Source: CAWCUK01 sp963798775
Lineage (GTDB): Bacteria > Bacteroidota > Ignavibacteria > Ignavibacteriales > Ignavibacteriaceae
Direction: 5' to 3'
NCBI GenBank assembly: GCA_963798775.1
Contig: CAWCUK010000001.1
Coordinates: forward strand, 1,364,001 to 1,428,000
Length of the DNA: 64,000 nucleotides
In this document: piece by piece, positions 43,552-51,981 of the stretch
Numbering within the stretch: position 1 is the stretch's first letter
How the letters are laid out: each line of letters starts with the position of its first letter
Position numbers and translations under genes: made by a program
The notes under the pieces: model-generated
What the model saw: only the letters and a program-made list of their open reading frames with translations
Told to the model about the DNA's origin: nothing
Databases searched by the model: none

Positions 43552-44958
43552 TTACGATGCGCTTAATTCAATTTGAGTTCTAAGATTATCTACCATTTCC
43601 TTTGTTGAATGGTCGGTTTGTTTAGCACGTTCAATTGAAGTACAAGCATGTATAACAGTTGAATGATCCCTTCCGCCAAAATGTAATCCGATAGTTTTTA
43701 AGGATGATTTAGTTAATTCCTTAGATAAATACATTGCAAGTTGTCTTGCCATTACAACTTCTTTTTTCCTGGTTTTGTCTCTTATTTTATTTTCATCAAC
43801 TCCCAAATAGCTGCAGACAGTTTTTGTAATATTTTCAATTGTAATATTTATCTTTCTATCGGTGGCTATTTCTCTTACTGTTTTTCTTGCTAGTTCTAAA
43901 TTTATTTGTTTTGAACTTAATGAAGCATTCGCTAATAATTTTATAAGACATCCTTCCAGTTCACGAATGTTGGAAGTGATATTGCCGGCTATATATTCTA
44001 AAATATCTCCGCCGATAGACATTCCGTAATCTTCTGATTTTCTTTTTAATATCGCTATTCTGGTTTCTAATTCCGGCGGCTGAATATCCGCAGATAGTCC
44101 CCATTGGAACCGGGAAATAAGACGTTCATCCAAACCTTTTAAGTCCTTCGGTGGTTTATCGGAAGAAAGAATAATTTGCTTTCTTGATTGATGAAGAGTA
44201 TTAAAAATATTGAAAAACAGATCCTGAGTTTTTTCTTTTCCAACAAGAAACTGAATATCGTCGATTATTAGAACATCCATATTCCTGTAAAAAACAGAAA
44301 ACTCATTTACTTTATTTGATTGAACCGCCTCAACAAATTCTACAGTAAATATATCCGAAGAAAGATAAATAACTTTTTTCTCAGGAAACTGATCTAAAAT
44401 TTTATTCCCGATAGCTTGAATTAAGTGAGTTTTTCCTAAACCTACACCGCCGTATACAAAAAACGGATTAAAAGAAGTTCCCCCAGGATTGTCGCTTATA
44501 GCGCCTGCCGCAGCCCTGGCAAGTTGATTTCCTTCTCCCTTTATAAAATTTTCAAATGTATAGCGCCGATTTAAAAAAGATTCAAAATCCTGTTTCTGTT
44601 TTAGTGGTTCCGCGGCTTTAATAGGAGTATCGGCTTTAGGCTGCTGCCGCAGTTCATGTACCTCAGAAGAATCTTTTTCGTCAGCAATAACATAAGCTAA
44701 CTTTGATTCAGCACCAAGTACTTCATGAACTGTTTTGTTTATTAAAGTATTATAATGTTCATCTATCCATTCCCAAAAAAATTGACTGGGTAACTGGACT
44801 ATTAAAGTAGAATCATCCATTTTTAGAGGTTTTATAGGAAGAAACCACGTGTTGTATGTCATATGAGTGACATTCTCTTTAATAAGTTTGAGGCATTCCT
44901 TCCAAACTAATGATGGATCATAATTAAGAGGGTTTTGCACTAGTTCTGCGTTTGACAT
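43552..44958 (-). CDS. dnaA: Chromosomal replication initiator DnaA
   Basis: Four-domain initiator of 468 residues. Domain I (about 15-95) begins VWKECLKLIKENVTHMTYNTW. A short linker (domain II) follows. The AAA+ domain III has Walker A YGGVGLGKTHLIQAIGN, Walker B DVLIIDDIQFL and sensor-II-like arginine in DERLISRFQWGL. The DNA-binding domain IV ends VVMARQLAMYLSKELTKSSL and GGRDHSTVIHACTSIE. It is flanked by DnaA boxes on both sides, the usual place for autoregulation. Confidence 0.96.
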   Translation of the reverse strand: MSNAELVQNPLNYDPSLVWKECLKLIKENVTHMTYNTWFLPIKPLKMDDSTLIVQLPSQFFWEWIDEHYNTLINKTVHEVLGAESKLAYVIADEKDSSEVHELRQQPKADTPIKAAEPLKQKQDFESFLNRRYTFENFIKGEGNQLARAAAGAISDNPGGTSFNPFFVYGGVGLGKTHLIQAIGNKILDQFPEKKVIYLSSDIFTVEFVEAVQSNKVNEFSVFYRNMDVLIIDDIQFLVGKEKTQDLFFNIFNTLHQSRKQIILSSDKPPKDLKGLDERLISRFQWGLSADIQPPELETRIAILKRKSEDYGMSIGGDILEYIAGNITSNIRELEGCLIKLLANASLSSKQINLELARKTVREIATDRKINITIENITKTVCSYLGVDENKIRDKTRKKEVVMARQLAMYLSKELTKSSLKTIGLHFGGRDHSTVIHACTSIERAKQTDHSTKEMVDNLRTQIELSAS

Positions 44959-44964
44959 AAATAC

Positions 44965-45211
44965 TTATCCACAATCGAAAAATTTAGTTTTTGTTTCAAA
45001 AATTAAGTTTTTAAGAAGAAAAATTATAACAACTGTAAGTTATCCACACTTTACCAACATTAAGTGAATGGCTGTAAGTGATTATTTGGTAACTAGTTAG
45101 GTGTCCCGATTTGTATTATCCACACATTTTAAGTGGAGAAGTTGAAATGTTTTTCCACATGTTTAGTGTGAAACGTTTTCACGTTAAAAAGTTATCCACA
45201 ACATATTCACA
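44965..45211. other. oriC: oriC, upstream half: four DnaA boxes at 75-76 bp intervals
   Basis: Perfect DnaA boxes TTATCCACA on the plus strand start at 44965, 45040, 45116 and 45192, giving spacings of 75, 76 and 76 bp. Two imperfect boxes are TTTTCCACA at 45151 and ATATTCACA at 45203. The cluster fills the dnaA-rpmH intergenic region (44959-45404), which has no gene. The boxes also overlap the likely dnaA promoter zone, so DnaA autoregulation is probable. Confidence 0.75.
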
Positions 45212-45346
45212 CTTATCTGGGCTGTCTAACCGTGTGAAAAAATAGGAAGTAATAACTATCTGTGCAAATTAATTCTTTAAAAATGATAAAATTTTTTTAT
45301 TACTTAGTTAAATTTTTTTACCTTAAATGTGACCTGTTATATCTTG

Positions 45347-45355
45347 TATATTTTG
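45347..45355 (+). promoter_or_regulatory. Possible -7 element of the rpmH operon
   Basis: TATATTTTG resembles the Bacteroidetes -7 box with one extra base and lies 50 bases before the rpmH ATG. A matching -33 element is not clear. Confidence 0.3.
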
Positions 45356-45404
45356 CCGCATAGTGTTATTTTAGTAATCTTTTGACAAAAGGAGTTATAC
45401 AAAG

Positions 45405-45551
45405 ATGAAAAGAACGTTTCAGCCAAGTGTAAGAAAAAGAAAAAATAAACACGGTTTTAGAGAAAGAATGAAATCTAAAAACGGTAGAAAAGTATTGGCT
45501 AGAAGAAGAGCTAAGGGAAGAAAAAAATTAACCGTTAGCGACGAAAGATAA
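45405..45551 (+). CDS. rpmH: Ribosomal protein bL34
   Basis: A 48-residue, very basic protein beginning MKRTFQPSVRKRKNKHGFRE (first 20) and containing MKSKNGRKVLARRRAKGRKK, the invariant bL34 sequence. GGAG lies upstream. It sits in the conserved place next to dnaA and oriC, followed by rnpA. Confidence 0.97.
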   Translation: MKRTFQPSVRKRKNKHGFRERMKSKNGRKVLARRRAKGRKKLTVSDER

Positions 45552-45556
45552 AATTT

Positions 45557-45955
45557 TTGAAAAAGTTCGGTCTTTCTGCTTTTGAAAGAATTAAAAGTAG
45601 AAAAGATTTTGAAAATTTATTTACTTCCGGAAAAGTTGTTTATTCGTTTGATAAAAAATTTAAAGCAAGATTTATTGTAGAATATAATTCTTCTTACCCG
45701 GGAGTAAAAATTGCGGCTGCAGTACATAAGAAATCAGGAATCGCTGTTTGGAGAAACAGGGTTAAAAGATTAATAAAAGAATCTTATAGACTCAATAAAG
45801 GTTTAATAAAAGAAATTTGTCTGGAAAAGAAAATTTTACTTTTAATTGTGTTTTCTCCTAACCAGCTGAACGAAAGGAAAAATAAAAAAATTGCTTACAG
45901 CGATATTTTTCCGGGTATTTTAGATGTTATTACTAAAGTAAAAAGCAGCTTATAA
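45557..45955 (+). CDS. rnpA: Ribonuclease P protein component (RnpA)
   Basis: Protein subunit of RNase P for tRNA 5' processing. The 132 residues start at TTG 45557, giving KKFGLSAFERIKSRKDFENLF, and carry the family RNR motif as VWRNRVKRLIKESYRLNK. It starts 5 bases after rpmH and shares its last base with the yidD start. Confidence 0.92.
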   Translation: MKKFGLSAFERIKSRKDFENLFTSGKVVYSFDKKFKARFIVEYNSSYPGVKIAAAVHKKSGIAVWRNRVKRLIKESYRLNKGLIKEICLEKKILLLIVFSPNQLNERKNKKIAYSDIFPGILDVITKVKSSL

Positions 45956-46164
45956 TGTGGAGAATATTTGTATTTTTAATTAGAGGTTACCAAAAATTTA
46001 TATCTCCGCTTTTTCCGCCGTCTTGCCGATTTTACCCAACGTGTTCAGAATATTCAGTGCAGGCCTTTAAAAAATATGGCGTAATTAAAGGCGGCGCTAA
46101 ATCTGTTTGGCGAATTTTAAGATGTAATCCTTTTAATAAGGGAGGCTACGACCCTCTAGAATAA
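45955..46164 (+). CDS. yidD: Membrane protein insertion efficiency factor (YidD)
   Basis: A 69-residue protein with the YidD hallmarks: LIRGYQKFISPLFPPSCRFYPTCSEYSVQA (split at PPSC) with three cysteines, and RILRCNPFNKGGYDP. It assists YidC-dependent insertion at the inner membrane. It overlaps rnpA by one base and is followed by yidC after 12 bases. Confidence 0.95.
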   Translation: MWRIFVFLIRGYQKFISPLFPPSCRFYPTCSEYSVQAFKKYGVIKGGAKSVWRILRCNPFNKGGYDPLE

Positions 46165-46176
46165 TGGAATTAATAA

Positions 46177-48051
46177 ATGGATAGAAATACCACCCTTGCG
46201 TTTATATTAATCGGGGGAATTTTAGTACTTTGGCTTTATTTAAATTCACCTTCTCCGGTTAAAGAACAACCGGGTAATAAAAATGATACCGCCTTAACTG
46301 TAACTAAAGATTCTATTAAGAATCAAAATAAGGTTGCTGAAAAGGAAACGCGGCCTGTTCGTCAACAGCCGGAAGAAGTTTCCGACAGCGCTTCGTTCGG
46401 TAAATATTTTTCTAAATCTGAAAAAAAATCGCAAGTAATTACAATAGAAAATGATCTTGTTAGACTTGAGGTTTCTACTAAAGGCGGAGACATTGTTAAA
46501 TATTACTTAAAGAAGTATAACAATTGGTATTCCGCACACGAAGATGAGAATAAAGATTTTTATAAAACTCATGTTCAATTAATAGATTATGAAAAAGGGG
46601 GCGGCCCGGATCTTTCTTTTGTTTCATCCGACGGCAAAGCAATAAATACAAAGAATTTTATTTTTTCTACGGATGCCAAAAAAGGTTCTTACACCGTTTC
46701 CGGAGAGGATTCTTTAGTCTTAAATTTTAAATTGAATTCCGCTCTAAATGGATACATAAATAAAAGGTTTGTCTTTTACGGAAATAAATATGATGTAAAA
46801 ACAAAAGTCGAACTTTCTGGGATGAATAATGTTATTAGCAATAATGCTTATGATTTAGTTTGGGGAAGTGGAATTCGTTTTGTGGAACAGAACTCTGTTG
46901 ACGAAGCAAATTATTCCGACGCAAGTTTATATTATGGAGATGAACATGTAGTTGTGGATGCTTCCGATGAAGAAAAAATTGAAAAAGATTATAATGGACG
47001 CGTAGATTGGATTGCCGTAAGAAATAAATATTTTGCCGCGATTATGGTCCCTTTAGATCCGGCTCATATAGAAGGAGCTTTTGTAGAAGGATCCAGAAAG
47101 GTTTTTCCGAATAAAGGAATAAAAGAAAATTATAGTGTCAGATTAATTCTTCCTTTTAATAACACCTCTTTAGAATCTCATTCTTTTAATCTTTACATGG
47201 GCCCGGTTGATTATGATATATTAAAAACGTACGGACATAAATTAGAGGCTCTCGTTGATTTCGGAAGTTTCTTTGGACTTAAGTTTTTAGTACGTCCTAT
47301 TGCGGAATATATACTCCTTCCGCTTTTTAATTTTCTGCATACCTTTATTCCTAATTACGGTTTTGTAATTATTATATTTTCATTAATTATAAAACTTGTT
47401 TTATACCCCTTAACGAAACAAAGCTATCAATCAATGAAGAAGATGCAGCTTCTTCAGCCAAAAATAGCGGAGTTGAAGGAGAAGCTGAAAGACGATCCTA
47501 CTAAATTGAATAAAGAAACTATGAAGCTTTATTCAACCTACGGCGTAAATCCTGCCGGCGGTTGTTTACCTTTGGTTCTGCAGATGCCGATTTTCGTAGC
47601 TCTTTGGGGATTATTTAAATCAGCCATAGAATTACGACAGCAGCCTTTTATGTTATGGATGAAGGATCTTTCTACTCCGGATGTTATTTATACTCTTCCC
47701 TTCAAATTTCCAATTTTTGGGATAGAACAAATAAGCGGTTTAGCATTGTTAATGGGTGTTACTACTTTTGTTCAGCAGAAAATGAGTGTTAAAGATCCTA
47801 AGCAGCAGGGTTTAGTTTATATTATGCCTGTTATGCTTACTCTTATGTTCATGAGTTTTCCGTCAGGCTTAAACTTGTATTATTTTATGTTTAACGTTTT
47901 CTCAATTGCTCAGCAATATTATATAAATCATAAACACGACGGAATGGAACTGCAGCCTGTAAAAAACCCGAAGAAAAAACCGGGATTTATGCAGAGAATG
48001 ATGGAAGCCGCAGAACAAAACCAGAAAGGCCAGAGTAAGAAGCGAAAATAA
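46177..48051 (+). CDS. yidC: Membrane protein insertase YidC
   Basis: A 624-residue insertase. TM1 is at residues 7-25, followed by a low-complexity linker and the large periplasmic beta-supersandwich (about 80-350). Then come the five-helix insertase core from LYPLTKQSYQSMKKMQLLQPKI to LNLYYFMFNVFSIAQQYYI, with the core arginine of the groove expected in that part. The C-terminal basic tail KNPKKKPGF...KKRK should contact the ribosome. It is the last gene of the rpmH-rnpA-yidD-yidC group. Confidence 0.94.
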   Translation: MDRNTTLAFILIGGILVLWLYLNSPSPVKEQPGNKNDTALTVTKDSIKNQNKVAEKETRPVRQQPEEVSDSASFGKYFSKSEKKSQVITIENDLVRLEVSTKGGDIVKYYLKKYNNWYSAHEDENKDFYKTHVQLIDYEKGGGPDLSFVSSDGKAINTKNFIFSTDAKKGSYTVSGEDSLVLNFKLNSALNGYINKRFVFYGNKYDVKTKVELSGMNNVISNNAYDLVWGSGIRFVEQNSVDEANYSDASLYYGDEHVVVDASDEEKIEKDYNGRVDWIAVRNKYFAAIMVPLDPAHIEGAFVEGSRKVFPNKGIKENYSVRLILPFNNTSLESHSFNLYMGPVDYDILKTYGHKLEALVDFGSFFGLKFLVRPIAEYILLPLFNFLHTFIPNYGFVIIIFSLIIKLVLYPLTKQSYQSMKKMQLLQPKIAELKEKLKDDPTKLNKETMKLYSTYGVNPAGGCLPLVLQMPIFVALWGLFKSAIELRQQPFMLWMKDLSTPDVIYTLPFKFPIFGIEQISGLALLMGVTTFVQQKMSVKDPKQQGLVYIMPVMLTLMFMSFPSGLNLYYFMFNVFSIAQQYYINHKHDGMELQPVKNPKKKPGFMQRMMEAAEQNQKGQSKKRK

Positions 48052-48065
48052 TAAAGCTTTTTAAT

Positions 48066-48141
48066 TGCCGTTTATTGCAAATTAATTTATACATGTTAAA
48101 AATTAAATTTCTTAGTATATTTTGATTTGAAATAAACGGCA
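48066..48141 (+). other. Long-range 11-bp inverted repeat around the patatin-gene promoter
   Basis: TGCCGTTTATT (48066-48076) and AATAAACGGCA (48131-48141) are perfect inverted repeats 54 bases apart; the right arm is followed by TTTTCATTTT. The loop contains TATATTTTG (48116-48124), a likely -7 promoter element for the downstream gene. It can serve as a large-loop terminator of the yidC message, or the right arm alone may be an operator half. Confidence 0.45.
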
Positions 48142-48160
48142 TTTTCATTTTAAACATTTA

Positions 48161-50869
48161 ATGATTAAACGACTACAAATAACTCTATTTTTTATTTCCA
48201 TCCTATTTTCTGCTGCCGTCGCACAAACCAGCCATACATTATCGGTTGAATACAGAACAAAAAAACTTCCTTACGGGTTAGAAGAAAAAATTCCTGTTAC
48301 GCGCCCTATTATTGCTTTGGCTTTAAGCGGAGGCGGCGCAAGAGGATTGGCCCAAATAGGAGTCTTACGAGCCTTAAAAGAAGCTGGTATTCCGATCGAT
48401 GTAATTGTAGGTACTAGTATGGGAAGCATTGTCGGAGGTTTATATTCCGCCGGATATAATTTAGATCAACTAGACTCTATTGCTAAAAATACAGACTGGA
48501 ACGCGCTTCTCGCTTCCGATAGAGAAACAAATAGGCGGGATTTATTTGTAGATCAAAAAATTACCGAAGATAAAGCAATTTTTACTCTTCGGTTAAAGGG
48601 ATTAAAGCCAATTCTTCCTACTTCATTCAACAATGGGCAAAAACTTTCTACTTATCTAAATTTACTCGCGCTGCAGGCTCCTATTCATGTGGAAAAAACT
48701 TTTGATGAATTGAAAGTAAAATTCAGAGCTGTTTGCACCGATTTAATTACCGGGAATACTGTAGTTATTAATAAAGGATCATTAAGTCAGGCGATGCGAG
48801 CAAGTTCCAGTGTTTCTTTTTTTTTATCGCCTGTAAAAATTGATTCTTTGGTTTTAGTAGACGGTGGATTAGTTGCGAATATTCCTGTTAAAATTGCCTC
48901 ATCAATAGGTAGTAATTATATAATCGCGGTAAATACAACAAGTTCTCTTCACCCAGAAGACGAACTGACGGTGCCGTGGGTTGTTGCCGATCAGATAATA
49001 AGCATTCCCATGCGATTGTTGAATGAAGCTCAATTAAATAACGCTAATATCATTATCCATCCCAATTTAGCGGAACGGGAAGCAGCGGATTTTTCTAATA
49101 TTGATTCTCTTATTCAAATAGGTTATGAATCGACGCTTCCATTTATAAACAAAATTAAATCCTCAATTGATTCAAGTATTAATAATAATTTAAAGGAGAA
49201 AGAATTTTACGTTCATAACGTAATGATCGATGATAATGTTTCTCGGCTTGAAAAGCCTTTCATAAAAAAATATTCTCAAAAGGATTCTGTTTCCAGTTAT
49301 ACAATTTTGAGGGATATTTATTCCTTGTATAAAAAAGGAACTTATAAATCTATAAAAGTAGAAATAAAAGACTTCGGAAATTATTCTAATCTTAAATTTG
49401 TTACCGAACAGAATCCAAAAATAAAATATATTAAAACAAAAGGAATCTCACTTCTTAGTAAAAATACAGTGGATTCACTTCTGCTGCCGCTTATTAATAC
49501 ACCTTATAACGGGGATAATATTTTATCAACTTTAATTAAAATAATTGATATTTATAGAAATCTCGGTTATTCTCTGGCGGAAGTAGAGGATGTAAAATTT
49601 AATGAAGAAACCGGCGAACTTTTTTTATCCTTTGATGAAGGTATAATTTCTGAAATTGTAATTGAGGGAAATTATTATACAAGCAGAAGTATTATTACAA
49701 GAGAATTTCCTTTACATGCCGGAGATTATTTTCTTTATAAGAACGTTGAGAAAGGCTTAATAGATTTAAGAAGCACAAATTTATTTGATGATGTTGTACT
49801 TACAGTTAAAAATAGGGGAAACAAAAATATACTTTATTTAAAAGTTCTTGAAAGGGTTTCCAGTCTTCTCCGGTTCGGGTTTAGTGTTGATAATGAAAAT
49901 AAAGCCCAAATAAGTTTTGATTTACGTGATGAAAATCTTTTCGGCAGCGGAACGGAAATGGGACTTTTATTATTCGGCGGGGCCAGAAATAGAGCTTATA
50001 TTTTAGAACATAAATCAAACAGAGTTTTTAATACCTATCTAACATATAAATTAAATGCGTATTATCAGTTTAATGATGTTTATTCTTATAACGATAATAT
50101 TAGTACAGATGATATGCATTTTATTCGAAATACTAGCGGAGAGTACAGGCAAATTTATTACGGCGCTTCTTTAGCAATCGGAACTCAAGTTGAACGGTTC
50201 GGGAATGTAATTATTAAAGGTAAATATGAATACAACCAGCTGAAAAATAAGGCCGATGCTCCTATAACGCCCGATAAATTTAAAGTTGTTAGTTTAAAAG
50301 CTAGTTCAACTATTGATACGCAGGATAAATATCCATATCCGGAAAAGGGAATTTATTTTACGGCTTCTTACGAAACAGCTCAGAAAACTTTAGGCAGCGA
50401 TGTAGGTTTTATAAAATTAGGATTTAATTATAAAAACTATTTTACGCTGGATAAACGTCATACTTTCTCTCCCCGTTTAATGATGGGCATAGGCGATAAA
50501 ACTTTACCGCTTACGCAGCAGTATTCGCTCGGGGGTCAAAATTCATTTTTCGGAATGCGCGATGATGAATTTAGAGGACGACAAATATTTTTAGCTTCTT
50601 TTGAATATAGGTATAAACTGCCGGTTAATATTTTCTTTGATACTTATTTTAAATTAAGATATGATCTCGGTTCTACTTGGAATCTGCAGGAGCAGCTGCG
50701 ATTTAAAGATTTAAGACACGGAATCGGGGCGACTTTATCATTTAATACTCCTATTGGGCCGGCTGAATTTTCTGTGGGCAGAAGTTTTTTATTTGTCAAA
50801 AATCTTCCTGGAAATCCTGTGAGTTTGGGCGAAGTAATGTTTTATTTTTCTATAGGATATTATTATTAA
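48161..50869 (+). CDS. Patatin-like phospholipase fused to an Omp85-type barrel (type Vd autotransporter)
   Basis: A 902-residue outer-membrane protein resembling PlpD. Signal peptide 1-22. Patatin domain (about 48-330) has the oxyanion loop GGGARG (57-62), the nucleophile S86 in GTSMGS and the catalytic aspartate near 234 in LVDGGLVANIPV. POTRA-like modules follow (about 340-560; KTKGISLLSKNTV, ISEIVIEGNYYTSRSIITREF, split at GNYY). The C-terminal half is a 16-strand-type Omp85 barrel ending in SIGYYY. It probably exports its own lipase domain or acts as an outer-membrane phospholipase. Converges on the TPR-like gene with a 4-base overlap. Confidence 0.88.
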   Translation: MIKRLQITLFFISILFSAAVAQTSHTLSVEYRTKKLPYGLEEKIPVTRPIIALALSGGGARGLAQIGVLRALKEAGIPIDVIVGTSMGSIVGGLYSAGYNLDQLDSIAKNTDWNALLASDRETNRRDLFVDQKITEDKAIFTLRLKGLKPILPTSFNNGQKLSTYLNLLALQAPIHVEKTFDELKVKFRAVCTDLITGNTVVINKGSLSQAMRASSSVSFFLSPVKIDSLVLVDGGLVANIPVKIASSIGSNYIIAVNTTSSLHPEDELTVPWVVADQIISIPMRLLNEAQLNNANIIIHPNLAEREAADFSNIDSLIQIGYESTLPFINKIKSSIDSSINNNLKEKEFYVHNVMIDDNVSRLEKPFIKKYSQKDSVSSYTILRDIYSLYKKGTYKSIKVEIKDFGNYSNLKFVTEQNPKIKYIKTKGISLLSKNTVDSLLLPLINTPYNGDNILSTLIKIIDIYRNLGYSLAEVEDVKFNEETGELFLSFDEGIISEIVIEGNYYTSRSIITREFPLHAGDYFLYKNVEKGLIDLRSTNLFDDVVLTVKNRGNKNILYLKVLERVSSLLRFGFSVDNENKAQISFDLRDENLFGSGTEMGLLLFGGARNRAYILEHKSNRVFNTYLTYKLNAYYQFNDVYSYNDNISTDDMHFIRNTSGEYRQIYYGASLAIGTQVERFGNVIIKGKYEYNQLKNKADAPITPDKFKVVSLKASSTIDTQDKYPYPEKGIYFTASYETAQKTLGSDVGFIKLGFNYKNYFTLDKRHTFSPRLMMGIGDKTLPLTQQYSLGGQNSFFGMRDDEFRGRQIFLASFEYRYKLPVNIFFDTYFKLRYDLGSTWNLQEQLRFKDLRHGIGATLSFNTPIGPAEFSVGRSFLFVKNLPGNPVSLGEVMFYFSIGYYY

Positions 50870-51414
50870 TTTTCTTCATGCTCTTGCTTTTGATGCTTTT
50901 CACCAAGTTTTTGATACTTCTTTTCATCGTCGTCGTTTCCTAAATTCTTATACAAACTAGACAGCGCAAAATAAATTTTACTTTTAATTTTTACTGTCTT
51001 CATACCCGATAAAACCGTTTCCCTTACGTCTTCTAATTTAGGCAAGTTAAGTTCCTTATTATACATGCGGATAATAGACACATACGGTTCAAAGGTTTCT
51101 GGATTTATTTCGGCTGCTTTTTTATAATATTTTAAAGCGCGGTAATGATGTTTTGCGTATGAAGAAATAGATTCATAAATCTGTGCGGTGCATTTAAAAA
51201 CATTATAACACAGAGAAGGAAATTCTTTGCAGATTTTTTCTGAATACATTGCTATTTCATCCGCCGATAAAGCCTTATTTCTTAAAAGAATTTTGTAAAG
51301 CTGTTCGTCATTTACTTTATTTTCTATAGCTATTCTGAAGGTATCAAAAAGCTCATCGGATGAATTTGAGGTTCTAAAAACTTTTTCAATTTCTTTTAAT
51401 ATTTCGTCAGTCAT
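50866..51414 (-). CDS. TPR-like helical protein, hypothetical
   Basis: A 182-residue, mostly helical protein. HHYRALKYYKKAAEINPETFEPYVSIIRMYNKE (split at AAEI) has the alternating small/aromatic spacing of a tetratricopeptide repeat, and a second weaker repeat follows (IYFALSSLYKNLGNDDDEKKY). The tail is charged (HQKQEHEEN). TPR modules mediate protein contacts; the partner is unknown. It lies 33 bases after the nuclease-like gene on the same strand. Confidence 0.65.
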   Translation of the reverse strand: MTDEILKEIEKVFRTSNSSDELFDTFRIAIENKVNDEQLYKILLRNKALSADEIAMYSEKICKEFPSLCYNVFKCTAQIYESISSYAKHHYRALKYYKKAAEINPETFEPYVSIIRMYNKELNLPKLEDVRETVLSGMKTVKIKSKIYFALSSLYKNLGNDDDEKKYQKLGEKHQKQEHEEN

Positions 51415-51447
51415 TTTTATATAAACCTTTTTTAGAAATTCTTTCCT

Positions 51448-51936
51448 TTATAAAAATTTTAAAATATTTACTTTAGAAAACTGAGGCAAATCTTTCTCAA
51501 ATTTTACGGTTATATTTTTGTCCCATTCTTTATTTTCAGAAATTTCATACTTATGCACATTTGTTACCGCAAATCTAAAATCAGCCAAATTATTTAAATC
51601 ATCAAAAACAGCAAAGCAAATAAAAATGGGAACGTTAAGTTTTTTATGCCATAAATTATAAGAATCTACTGCTCTTTTATTTACCAGCCAAACCGGTTTA
51701 TGTTTCCCTTTCCAATCCAATAATGCTTTTTTATTTTTATATTCAATAAAAAGATCGGGTTTATCTTCTCCTTTTTCCCATACTTTTTCATACCTTTTAT
51801 CCATACCGAAGTCGATAAATTTTATTCCCCACTGAATTAATAAATTTTTCCCCGCAACTTCCGCAAAATCGTGAAGTTTATAATTCTTTCTAAATTCACC
51901 GGTGGATTTATGCGGATCAAAATTAAGATTTTTCAT
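51448..51936 (-). CDS. Possible PD-(D/E)xK-fold nuclease, hypothetical
   Basis: A 162-residue protein not matching a family I can name. Its order of residues fits the PD-(D/E)xK nuclease fold: E26 in a first helix (DFAEVAGKNLL), the PD pair D61 in DKPDLFIEY, and D74-W75-K76 in ALLDWKGK. A helix with K87 and Y93 (VNKRAVDSYNLW) then packs before the strand VPIFICFAVFDD. If correct it is a small DNA- or RNA-cleaving or -binding protein; a catalytically dead variant cannot be excluded. Confidence 0.5.
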   Translation of the reverse strand: MKNLNFDPHKSTGEFRKNYKLHDFAEVAGKNLLIQWGIKFIDFGMDKRYEKVWEKGEDKPDLFIEYKNKKALLDWKGKHKPVWLVNKRAVDSYNLWHKKLNVPIFICFAVFDDLNNLADFRFAVTNVHKYEISENKEWDKNITVKFEKDLPQFSKVNILKFL

Positions 51937-51981
51937 CTGAAACAGTTTTTGTCTATTTTATTTATAAATTTTGGTTAAGGA

